A stretch of DNA of 63,331 nt from a virus. This document shows, piece after piece, positions 53,959 to 62,118 of this stretch. Positions within the stretch are counted from its first letter, which is position 1, and each line of letters begins with the position of its first letter. Location: IMG/VR virus record IMGVR_UViG_3300046331_000070, positions 1 through 63,331 of that record; one strand, written 5' to 3'. The notes beneath the pieces were generated by a model. The model saw nothing but the letters and a program-made list of their open reading frames with translations. It did no database searches and was not told where the DNA came from. The position numbers and the translations under genes are program-made.

Positions 53959-54527
53959 TGAGTGATGTGATTAAATTTAACACCGAAACACAGGCATTTG
54001 GTATCATACCAGGACAATTCAAATGTTCAGGTTATGGTCTTGCAGAACTAATCAAAGACATTCCTAATTCAAGAGGAATTGAAATTGGATGTGATGTTGG
54101 TGACACCACAGAATTTCTATTGAAAACACATCAGACTTTAATGCTTGATGGTGTTGATCCATACGAAAATTATGTCGATTGGAACGGTAACAACCTAAAC
54201 GAACGACAAGTTGTTTATGATAATTTCATGCAACGAGTAAAACCATTCGGTACACGATTCAATTTGTTCCGTGAATATTCAGATGATGCTGCAAAAGAAA
54301 TTGCAGATGAACATTACGACTTTATCTTTATTGATGGTTTACATACTTACGAACAGTTGACCAAAGATTGTGCAAACTATTACTCTAAAGTGAAACCTGG
54401 TGGTATCTTTGCAGGACACGATTACAATGCCATTGAAGGTGTTCGTCGGGCTGCTGATGAATTTGCTGCAAGTGTCGGTAAAGAGATTCTTAAAACTGAA
54501 TGTGACGTTTGGTACTGGGTAAAATGA
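53958..54527 (+). CDS. Class I SAM-dependent methyltransferase
   Basis: The 189-residue protein has a SAM-binding motif RGIEIGCDVGDTTEFLLK (about 35-52), YDFIFIDGLHTYEQLTKDC and KPGGIFAGHDY, the Methyltransf_24 pattern often seen with sugar-modifying genes. It would methylate a sugar or glycan in the operon. It starts on the last base of the previous stop and overlaps the next gene by 4 nt. Confidence 0.85.
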   Translation: MSDVIKFNTETQAFGIIPGQFKCSGYGLAELIKDIPNSRGIEIGCDVGDTTEFLLKTHQTLMLDGVDPYENYVDWNGNNLNERQVVYDNFMQRVKPFGTRFNLFREYSDDAAKEIADEHYDFIFIDGLHTYEQLTKDCANYYSKVKPGGIFAGHDYNAIEGVRRAADEFAASVGKEILKTECDVWYWVK

Positions 54528-55225
54528 AAAAGTGCATAGTGTTGTCGGGTGAATATAGAACTTTCGATAAGACATGGCAAAACATCCAAAAATTCATTGA
54601 GTTGAATGATTTGGATGTTTATTGCCATGTGTGGGCAGATAAAAATTCAACCGAAAATAAAAGACAATTCCATGCGATTCGTGATAGGTTAAAACCGAAA
54701 CAAATGTTGCAAGAACCAATGGAACCATATTGTGACATCTTTGATGGCATCGACCAACACATTAGATTCAATAATCCAAAAGGTCCTAATCAAGACCGTC
54801 TTGCAGGTAATGCTTCGATGCATTATAGTAGAAAAAAGGCATTTGATTTAATCAAAGAAGAATATGATGTGTTGGTATATTGCAGATATGATATAGCAAT
54901 TACCCCATTTGAGTTTCATGCAAATATTCCTGTATTGTTGTCACCAACGGAACAGGCATATAATATCATCTCTGATATTTTTGCAATCATGCCGTTTGAA
55001 TTTGCACCAGATTACTTTTTGTATGATAATTATGAACAACTACATTCCACACCGTTTGAACCAGAGTTTGAGAACTGGTTGCGCGATGTGAAAAACTATG
55101 GTGAAGAAAATATCAGAATACATAAAGAAGATCGATATTGTCCTCATATGATGTTATTAAATAACTTAGTCATGAATGATGTTCCTTACACACTATTAGA
55201 TTTGCCTGTACAAATACAACGATGA
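54524..55225 (+). CDS. Glycosyltransferase-like protein (CIVLSGEYRTF type)
   Basis: The 233-residue protein begins KKCIVLSGEYRTFDKTWQNI, followed by DVYCHVWADKNS and DVLVYCRYDIAITPFEF. The next gene shows the same layout (CFSGQARSFEKG, DVYIHSW, YDWIIRSRPDYAL), so the pair are paralogs, of a group found in polysaccharide clusters. Start ATGA overlaps the methyltransferase stop. Specificity unknown. Confidence 0.6.
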   Translation: MKKCIVLSGEYRTFDKTWQNIQKFIELNDLDVYCHVWADKNSTENKRQFHAIRDRLKPKQMLQEPMEPYCDIFDGIDQHIRFNNPKGPNQDRLAGNASMHYSRKKAFDLIKEEYDVLVYCRYDIAITPFEFHANIPVLLSPTEQAYNIISDIFAIMPFEFAPDYFLYDNYEQLHSTPFEPEFENWLRDVKNYGEENIRIHKEDRYCPHMMLLNNLVMNDVPYTLLDLPVQIQR

Positions 55226-55896
55226 AAATTGCATTATGTTTTTCTGGCCAAGCCAGATCATTTGAAAAAGGTTACGAATACTATAAACGTAACCTGTTGG
55301 ATCATTATGATGTGGATGTGTATATTCATTCTTGGAAATTCCCAGAGAGTGAGAAGATGATTGAATTGTACAGACCTAGAGCCTGTCAATTTGAAACACC
55401 ACTTGTCAATGATGCTAATGAGAAATACACCAATACTCCAAACGCATCCAAATACCCTCCACAGTCTACATTCAATATGTTCTATTCGATGTTTGAATGT
55501 AGTCAGATGATTGGCAAGGAGTATGATTGGATCATTCGTTCACGACCTGATTATGCACTGAATGTAAAGATTCCGTTTGAAGAACTAGATAACACCAAGT
55601 TATACATTCCTAATTGCAGAATGGTACCAGAAAGAGATTTTGGTAATGACCAATTTGCATTTAGTAGTTGGGAGAATATGTTATCGTATATGTCAACATA
55701 TATTTTCTTAGATGATTATTATAATGAAGGAGCTCAGTTCATTGGTGAAGATTTAATGCAGGCAAATCTACGTCATAGAAATCTTTGTGGAGAAAATCTT
55801 GTTTATGTCAATATGAACAATCCATTCCCACCAGGTAAACATAATGGAACTTGGCATTCTCTGATTAGAGATGATTACGAACAATGGACAAAGTAG
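55222..55896 (+). CDS. Glycosyltransferase-like protein, paralog of the preceding gene
   Basis: The 224-residue protein has IALCFSGQARSFEKGYEYYK, VDVYIHSWKFP and YDWIIRSRPDYALNV, matching the 54524 protein. It starts within the previous gene's last codons (4-nt overlap) and ends with TAG immediately followed by TAA. The following kinase-like gene starts 13 nt before this stop. Confidence 0.6.
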   Translation: MKIALCFSGQARSFEKGYEYYKRNLLDHYDVDVYIHSWKFPESEKMIELYRPRACQFETPLVNDANEKYTNTPNASKYPPQSTFNMFYSMFECSQMIGKEYDWIIRSRPDYALNVKIPFEELDNTKLYIPNCRMVPERDFGNDQFAFSSWENMLSYMSTYIFLDDYYNEGAQFIGEDLMQANLRHRNLCGENLVYVNMNNPFPPGKHNGTWHSLIRDDYEQWTK

Positions 55897-56627
55897 TAAA
55901 GGAATTTAAAGGACATTCTGGAAGTAAAGTGTATCTCATGGAAGATATGGACACACTTTACGTTAAGAAGATTGGTAATATAGAACGGAACATAGAGAGG
56001 TTAAAAGACCTTCATGATAAAGGTTATCCTGTTCCTAAATTGTATTACTATGATGAAGATTATGTTTCTATGGAATACATCCATGGAATGGATATGAAGA
56101 ACTACTTGATCCATAATAATATAAACCAATTAAGCCGGTTTATAATTAACACCTTAAGCAGTTTTGGTGTTTCTTCAACATCAAAATACTACACCGATAT
56201 ATATGACAGCAAGATTTCATGGATTGATGGAACAGAAGGTTTTCCATTCAAAAAAGAAGAATTAATAGCAAGATTACCAGAATATCTACCTCAATCCACA
56301 TATCATGGTGATATGACACTAGAAAACATCATGTCTGGTAACAAACAATTCTACATGATTGATGCTGTATCGATTGAATATGATTCATACATATTTGATA
56401 TAGCCAAGATGAGACAAGATTTGGAGTGTAAATGGTTTATCAGAAATGATGATGTCAAACTGGATGTCAAGTTAAAGAATCTTCAGGATAGAATACTAGA
56501 AAAGTTCCCATTAGCAAACAATGATTACCTTCTAATACTGATGTTGTTGCGTGTCTATAAGCATACAGTAAAAGGTGATCCAGAACATGAATTTATAATG
56601 AAAGAGATTAAAAGATTATGGAAATAA
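55884..56627 (+). CDS. Aminoglycoside/choline-kinase-fold phosphotransferase
   Basis: The 247-residue protein has a nucleotide-binding start VVKEFKGHSGSKVYLM, VSMEYIHGMDMKNYL, the catalytic loop YHGDMTLENIM (about 143) and metal site YMIDAV followed by YDSYIFDIAKM. This is the APH/choline kinase fold, like LicA. It would phosphorylate choline, ethanolamine or a sugar. The next gene is a nucleotidyltransferase, as in LicA-LicC pairs. Confidence 0.75.
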   Translation: MDKVVKEFKGHSGSKVYLMEDMDTLYVKKIGNIERNIERLKDLHDKGYPVPKLYYYDEDYVSMEYIHGMDMKNYLIHNNINQLSRFIINTLSSFGVSSTSKYYTDIYDSKISWIDGTEGFPFKKEELIARLPEYLPQSTYHGDMTLENIMSGNKQFYMIDAVSIEYDSYIFDIAKMRQDLECKWFIRNDDVKLDVKLKNLQDRILEKFPLANNDYLLILMLLRVYKHTVKGDPEHEFIMKEIKRLWK

Positions 56628-57646
56628 TTGTACCTGCAGCCGGATTGTCGACCAGATTTCCGGATATGAAACCAAAATATCTGCTGTATGATTACAAACA
56701 TGAATTGATGTTAGCGAATGCCATTAAACCATATTTGTATCTGGGCATTAAAGTCAACATTGGTATTCTGAAAGAACATGATGAGAAATACAATGCGTCA
56801 GAATTCCTGAAACATGAATTTGGTCATGATATTAATATTGTTGTCTTAGATCAACCAACCAAAGGTCCTGCTGATACTGTGTACCAGATTCTGATGAAAA
56901 CTGGTTTACATACATCACCAATTCTCATTAAAGATTGTGATAGTTTCTTCAATCATGATATTGATACAGGAAATTATGTTTGTGTTTCGAAAATATATCA
57001 ACACGAAGTCTTGAAGAAATTATCTTCTAAAAGTTTTGTGGTTTCGAACGAACAAGATATCATTACCGATATTGTTGAGAAACGAGTTGTTTCGGATACA
57101 TTCTGTGTTGGTGGTTACAAATTCTCCAGTGCAGCACTATACAAAGAGACATATCAACAAATTTCACAACAGAATGAAATCTTTGTTTCGGATGTTATTG
57201 GTCGATGCATCAATTCAGGTTCAATCTTTACTGAAAAAGTTGTGACTGATTATACCGATGTTGGTACCGCACAAGATTGGTTTGAGTATAATGATAAGCC
57301 AGTAATCTTCTGTGATATTGATGGTACAATCATTGAGGCACAATCTCGTGTTGGTAAAAATGATTATTCGTCACCACCAGTTGTGTTAACCAAGAATGTT
57401 GAACGTCTTTTGGAATTATATAATAAAGGTGCTCAGATCATCTTTACAACTGCACGACAATCATACCATATAAAAGTCACCAGGAAGATACTGGACGATT
57501 TAGGATTCATTAATTGTAGTCTGATAATGGATTTGAAGAACGCTCGTAGGATCGTAATTAATGACTTTAATAATGCAAACCCATTCCCAAGAGCAGAAGC
57601 AATCAACATAGTTAGAAATTCGGATACATTATGCAATTACCTATAA
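56618..57646 (+). CDS. Nucleotidyltransferase fused to HAD phosphatase domain
   Basis: Residues 1-220 form an NTP-transferase: VPAAGLSTRFPDMKPKYLL (GxGxR-like plus Lys), PTKGPADTVYQIL and SPILIKDCDSFF. Residues 225-342 form a HAD phosphatase: VIFCDIDGTIIEAQSR (DxD), IIFTTARQSYH and a C-terminal VINDFNNANP. The fusion could activate and proofread a phospho-sugar or phosphocholine. It overlaps both neighbours (10 and 16 nt). Confidence 0.82.
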   Translation: MEIIVPAAGLSTRFPDMKPKYLLYDYKHELMLANAIKPYLYLGIKVNIGILKEHDEKYNASEFLKHEFGHDINIVVLDQPTKGPADTVYQILMKTGLHTSPILIKDCDSFFNHDIDTGNYVCVSKIYQHEVLKKLSSKSFVVSNEQDIITDIVEKRVVSDTFCVGGYKFSSAALYKETYQQISQQNEIFVSDVIGRCINSGSIFTEKVVTDYTDVGTAQDWFEYNDKPVIFCDIDGTIIEAQSRVGKNDYSSPPVVLTKNVERLLELYNKGAQIIFTTARQSYHIKVTRKILDDLGFINCSLIMDLKNARRIVINDFNNANPFPRAEAINIVRNSDTLCNYL

Positions 57647-58338
57647 TTCCAGATAAAAACCTGTTCATAGTAACTTCTGCTGTCAAACCAGTAATTGGTG
57701 TTTTTGACCATGATGAAAGGTTTGAACAAACAATCACATCACTGAAATCTATACGAAATAAAGTTCCTGATGCGATCATATTGTTGGTTGATTGTTCGGT
57801 ATCAACACTAACCCATGATGAGAAGAAGTTGCTGACTGAAAACTCCAATATTTTTCTGAATTTGTCATCAGAACCAAATTGTGCCCATTTTTCAAAGACG
57901 GGCATGAAAAGTCATGCAGAAAATGCCATGTTGTTTTTCACATTACAGACATTGAAGAATAACAAAGATATCAGTAACCTATTAAACACAGTCAAAAGAA
58001 TTTTCAAGTTTTCTGCAAGGTCTGAGTTGGATGATACCTTTGATATTACTGAATATGACAACCTTTTTGGTAAATTTGTATTCAAAGATCGCCTTCCAAC
58101 ATGGATGTCAAATGTTCAACATGGCGCAGACCACCTGTTTATTACCAGGATGTTTTCATTTTGTCCGTCTTTGATCGACACATATTTGCAGGTTATACAG
58201 AAAAATATGCAGGTTTTGGATACCTTGGATACCGAACATGCACACTTTGTAAACATTCCCAAAGACAACCTGGTTGAATTTGTAATGATACATTGTCATG
58301 GATGGCTTGCGGGAAATGGCGAAATCGAATATTATTGA
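57631..58338 (+). CDS. Glycan-cluster protein of unknown function
   Basis: The 235-residue protein begins LFIVTSAVKPVIGVFDHDER, with DAIILLVDCSVSTLTHDEK and a final HCHGWLAGNGEIEYY. The first half has an alternating strand-helix pattern compatible with a GT-A fold, and the place at the end of the operon suggests a transferase role. No motif is decisive. It overlaps the preceding fusion gene by 16 nt. Confidence 0.45.
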   Translation: MQLPIIPDKNLFIVTSAVKPVIGVFDHDERFEQTITSLKSIRNKVPDAIILLVDCSVSTLTHDEKKLLTENSNIFLNLSSEPNCAHFSKTGMKSHAENAMLFFTLQTLKNNKDISNLLNTVKRIFKFSARSELDDTFDITEYDNLFGKFVFKDRLPTWMSNVQHGADHLFITRMFSFCPSLIDTYLQVIQKNMQVLDTLDTEHAHFVNIPKDNLVEFVMIHCHGWLAGNGEIEYY

Positions 58339-58371
58339 CAACTATATATCGATCCCAACAATTCTATTTTC

Positions 58372-58400
58372 TTGCCATTTTTGGCCAGATGAGTTATAAT
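58372..58400 (+). promoter_or_regulatory. Host-type promoter
   Basis: TTGCCA and TATAAT are 17 bp apart in the 121-bp gap, just ahead of the late promoter at 58405; the pair would give both early and late expression. Confidence 0.6.
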
Positions 58401-58404
58401 ATTG

Positions 58405-58412
58405 TATAAATA
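58405..58412 (+). promoter_or_regulatory. T4-type late promoter TATAAATA
   Basis: Perfect consensus, 47 bp before the 58460 gene. A small hairpin GCAAC/GTTGC follows at 58424-58441 in the leader. Confidence 0.72.
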
Positions 58413-58459
58413 ACCTAACAAGGCAACCATAGTGTGTTGCATTTCTTAAAGGTATTCCA

Positions 58460-59677
58460 ATGAAATCATTTATCTCCTTCTTAAAAGAAGAAACTGAAGA
58501 ATCTAGTCAGCTGAAACATATTCATCACGCTGAAGATCGTCCACTAATGCATGGCCATGCGGGTTTCGAACACGCATTTGGTGCTCTACATCAGGCTCAT
58601 GCACATATTAAGGCTGGTCACCAGAGCAGCAATCTAACGATGAAATATGATGGTTCTCCATCAATTGTCTTTGGTCACCACCCCAAAACTGGTAAATTCT
58701 TTGTTGCAACGAAGTCAGCATTCAACAAGAATCCAAAGATCAATCACACCGAAGCGGATATTGACAAGAACCACGGTCATGCACCAGGTCTTGCACATAC
58801 ACTAAAACATGCTCTGAAACATCTACCTAAAGTAACACCAAAAACTGGTGTTTACCAAGGTGACCTGATGCACCATGCAGATACCAAGACCTTACATGAA
58901 GGTTATATGGTTGAAGCGAAATCAAGTAAGGTTTCGTTTACTCCAAACACCATCACTTATACTGCTCACGGTCCAGAAGCAGAAAAGATCAAGAAATCTA
59001 AAGTTGGTGTGGTTGTTCATCAACAATATCACGGTTCGGATATTGACAAGATGCACGCTTCTGCTCATCCTGATATGAGCAAGTTCAAAGAACATCCAGA
59101 CGTTCACTTACATGGTGCAGAACATGATACCAGTAAAGTTAAACACAGTGAACAAAATGAAAAGACCTTCCAGAAGCACATGACTGCTGCCAAAGAGATT
59201 CATGACACACATGGTCATAAAATGTATGATGCGGTTCATCCAAAACACTCAGGTGAGACTGGCCATCTATCGACATACATTAACCATACTGTAAGACACG
59301 ATGAAGTTCCTAGTGTTGAAGGATTTAAGAAACATCTGAAATCTCAACATGATAAGATGGCATCTAAAGTCAAAACAGAAAAATCAAAAGCAGAAAAGAC
59401 TAAACAAGGCGAATCTGAACTTGCACACGTTGAGAAACATAAAGCACACTATGGTAATCTTTTTGCAATGCATCATCACCTACATCAGGCAAAAAATGCA
59501 TTGGTCAATTCTTTAGAGACACATGAAGGTAGATATCAACACCACATTGAAGGTAAGAAATCAAAGCCAGAAGGTTTTGTAGTTAATCACAAACCAGAAG
59601 GTGGAAAAGAAGAACCTACTAAGTTGGTCAATCGTGCTGAATTTGCAAAACAGAATCTATTAAAAGTTAGAAAATGA
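58460..59677 (+). CDS. Ligase-like nucleotidyltransferase with capsid-targeting-type N-terminus
   Basis: The 405-residue His/Lys-rich protein has an N-terminal MKSFISFLKEETEESS like T4 internal-protein leaders (MKTYQEFIAEA). The sequence TMKYDGSPSIVFG (about 61) fits ligase motif I (K-x-D-G), GVYQGDLM resembles motif III, KPEGFVVNH fits motif IV and TKLVNR motif V of ATP-dependent nucleic-acid ligases. A sealing role on RNA or DNA is inferred. It overlaps the next gene by 4 nt. Confidence 0.6.
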   Translation: MKSFISFLKEETEESSQLKHIHHAEDRPLMHGHAGFEHAFGALHQAHAHIKAGHQSSNLTMKYDGSPSIVFGHHPKTGKFFVATKSAFNKNPKINHTEADIDKNHGHAPGLAHTLKHALKHLPKVTPKTGVYQGDLMHHADTKTLHEGYMVEAKSSKVSFTPNTITYTAHGPEAEKIKKSKVGVVVHQQYHGSDIDKMHASAHPDMSKFKEHPDVHLHGAEHDTSKVKHSEQNEKTFQKHMTAAKEIHDTHGHKMYDAVHPKHSGETGHLSTYINHTVRHDEVPSVEGFKKHLKSQHDKMASKVKTEKSKAEKTKQGESELAHVEKHKAHYGNLFAMHHHLHQAKNALVNSLETHEGRYQHHIEGKKSKPEGFVVNHKPEGGKEEPTKLVNRAEFAKQNLLKVRK

Positions 59678-60300
59678 TATCCTTTAAGGACTTTTTAGTT
59701 GAAGAACAGAAACCAAAAACACTTCATGCATTTGACATGGATGAGGTGTTGTTTCACCACGACAATTCAAAAGTAAAGGTTCATGTAAAAGACAAAGAAG
59801 GTAAGCACGTTAAATCATTGACGAATCAAGAATTCAATTCACACAAATTAGAGCCAGGTCATAAGTATGACTTTAGTGAGTTTCGTTCTTCTAAGGTGTT
59901 CAAGAAATCTGCACATCCTATTCACAAAATGATTAACAAATTAAAGGCGATACATAAGAATAAACAAGATGTTAATATCGTAACTGCTCGTGCAGATATG
60001 GATAATAAACATCATTTTAAAGATACACTACATAAACATGGTATTGATGCTGATAAAGTTCATGTTCGCCGTGCTGGTAACTTGAATGCTCCTAGTCCAG
60101 GAGAAGCAAAACATAAAGTAATTAGTGATTTGATTAAAAAACATGGTTACAAAAAGGTTCACTTGTATGATGATTCTAAGGATAACTTGCATCACTTCTT
60201 AAAATTAAAGCATGAACATCCGAATGTTGAATTACATGCTCATCACATTGAACACAATCCAGATACTGGCCACGTTAAAACTACAACTACCGTCAAATGA
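59674..60300 (+). CDS. HAD-like phosphatase with capsid-targeting-type N-terminus
   Basis: The 208-residue protein begins MISFKDFLVEEQKPK, a short helix ending VEE, then HAFDMDEVLFHHD (HAD motif I DxD), NIVTARADMD (motif II region), a conserved Lys and KVHLYDDSKDNL (motif IV DD). This matches HAD phosphatases including the 3'-phosphatase of T4 polynucleotide kinase. It is coupled by 4-nt overlaps to the ligase-like and the kinase-bearing genes. Confidence 0.68.
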   Translation: MISFKDFLVEEQKPKTLHAFDMDEVLFHHDNSKVKVHVKDKEGKHVKSLTNQEFNSHKLEPGHKYDFSEFRSSKVFKKSAHPIHKMINKLKAIHKNKQDVNIVTARADMDNKHHFKDTLHKHGIDADKVHVRRAGNLNAPSPGEAKHKVISDLIKKHGYKKVHLYDDSKDNLHHFLKLKHEHPNVELHAHHIEHNPDTGHVKTTTTVK

Positions 60301-62105
60301 AATCGTTTTTAGAATTAGTAGAAGAAACAAAAGCACCAGAGCATCACCATGTGATGACTTTTGGTCGAATGAATCCGCCTACAACCGGTCATCTTAAATT
60401 AATTGACAAAGTAAAAGAGATTGCAAAGAAGCACAATGCAACTCATACTGTTGTCACATCACATTCACAAGATGCTAAAAAGAATCCATTATCTGCTGAA
60501 CAGAAGGTTAAACACCTGAAACGTTATTCGCCAGGTACAAACTTCCAAGCGTCTACCAAAGAACATCCAACATTCTTGCATCATGCCGCAGAACTACACA
60601 AGAAAGGTGTAACTCACCTTCATATGGTAGTTGGTTCTGATCGTGTAAAAGAAATGAAGGAGAAGTTACACAAGTATAATGGTACACACGAAGGTGCATT
60701 GTATAATTTCAAGAAAGTTACTGTACATTCTGCTGGCGAACGTGATCCTGATGCAGAAGGTACTGAAGGTATGTCCGGCACTAAGATGCGTGAACATGCT
60801 AAGAACAAAGATGTGAAATCTTTTAAACAAGGTGTTCCATCTCATGTTTCAGACACACACGCAAAAGAATTGATGCATGATACCCGTACAGGTATGGGAC
60901 TGCACGAATCTGCATATCACGGTATCTTCAAAGCAATTTTTGTTACTGGTGGACCTGGTTCAGGTAAAGATGTTGTTATCCGTGAAGCGATTGCAGAACA
61001 ACGTGCTGTTGAATTGAATTCAGTACAAGCATTTGAATACTTGGCAGATAAACAGAAGTTATCAGAAAAGACTAGTGATTATCGTAGAGAAGCAATTCGT
61101 AACCGTACACCATTAATCATCAATGGTCCTGCAAACGATAATGAACGCATCTTGTACATCAAAGAAGAATTAGAAGAACTTGGTTACTCCACACTGATGG
61201 TTTTTGTGGACACCAATGAACAAGCAAGTAAAGAGAGAAATGAAAAACTGACTAAAATGGTTTCTGAGTCGGTTCGCCATGATAAATGGTTGCAATCACA
61301 AAGAAACAAAACAACTTTCTCCAAGAAGTTTGAAGATTTCATCTATTTTGACAACAGTGCGTCATTCGTCGATGACGAGATAATGACGGAAACATACCAA
61401 CAAGTTAATGCGTTCATTGATGGAAAATCATACAATGATGTAGCATTCTCATGGTTGGAGAACCAAGGTAAACTGAATATCAACGGTTCAATTAAATCTC
61501 TCTATAAGGAAAACAAAAATGTTAACAAAACTAGTAACCAAGATTCTAAGTCTATTCAAAAAACCAGAGGTGTTACCATCACCGCCGGTAGAAGTCCAAA
61601 AGCAGACGGTCCAGACGATTTCACCCCAGACAATCAAGCAACCGACCCCAACGCAGACAACATCAAGTGGGACGCCAACAAAAAAAGAGGCGGTTACACC
61701 TTCAAAACCTACACCGAAGCCAAAGGGTCAGCCAAAGAACCCACCATCAAAGTCTATCCCGAACCCAAAGAAACCAAGTTCAGCAAAGACAAAGAAAAAA
61801 TAAAGAATTCGAAATGGTTAAATAGTCCATCAGGTGCCATTAAAGCTCCAGGAATTGGACCAGAATATGACACCCGCACCCAAGGAACAGTATATCCTAT
61901 GTCAGGTATGGGTGATGTGACGTACCGAGAAGAAACAAACTTCAAGTCTTTCAGAAACAGAATTAAAGAAGCCATCGATGATCCAGGTGCAAACGACATG
62001 GGTGTTGGTGGTGTCTTAAATGGTGCTTCGAATAAAGAACCTTTAGTTACACCACAAGATGTTAAAAATGGTGGATTACTAATAAAGAAAAAAAAGAATC
62101 GTTAA
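60297..62105 (+). CDS. Nucleotidyltransferase-kinase fusion with capsid-targeting-type N-terminus
   Basis: The 602-residue protein begins MKSFLELVEETKAPE. Residues 18-190 form a cytidylyl/adenylyltransferase domain (FGRMNPPTTGHLKLI with the T-x-x-H site, and GMSGTKMREHAKN). Residues 215-380 form a P-loop kinase domain (FVTGGPGSGKDVVI). The tail is low-complexity Lys/Pro-rich. The two-domain order is that of NadR, but the neighbours suggest nucleic-acid 5'-end healing instead. The C-terminal region contains several Glu-Ala/Glu-Thr sites. Confidence 0.65.
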   Translation: MKSFLELVEETKAPEHHHVMTFGRMNPPTTGHLKLIDKVKEIAKKHNATHTVVTSHSQDAKKNPLSAEQKVKHLKRYSPGTNFQASTKEHPTFLHHAAELHKKGVTHLHMVVGSDRVKEMKEKLHKYNGTHEGALYNFKKVTVHSAGERDPDAEGTEGMSGTKMREHAKNKDVKSFKQGVPSHVSDTHAKELMHDTRTGMGLHESAYHGIFKAIFVTGGPGSGKDVVIREAIAEQRAVELNSVQAFEYLADKQKLSEKTSDYRREAIRNRTPLIINGPANDNERILYIKEELEELGYSTLMVFVDTNEQASKERNEKLTKMVSESVRHDKWLQSQRNKTTFSKKFEDFIYFDNSASFVDDEIMTETYQQVNAFIDGKSYNDVAFSWLENQGKLNINGSIKSLYKENKNVNKTSNQDSKSIQKTRGVTITAGRSPKADGPDDFTPDNQATDPNADNIKWDANKKRGGYTFKTYTEAKGSAKEPTIKVYPEPKETKFSKDKEKIKNSKWLNSPSGAIKAPGIGPEYDTRTQGTVYPMSGMGDVTYREETNFKSFRNRIKEAIDDPGANDMGVGGVLNGASNKEPLVTPQDVKNGGLLIKKKKNR

Positions 62106-62118
62106 TACGGAGAAAACT

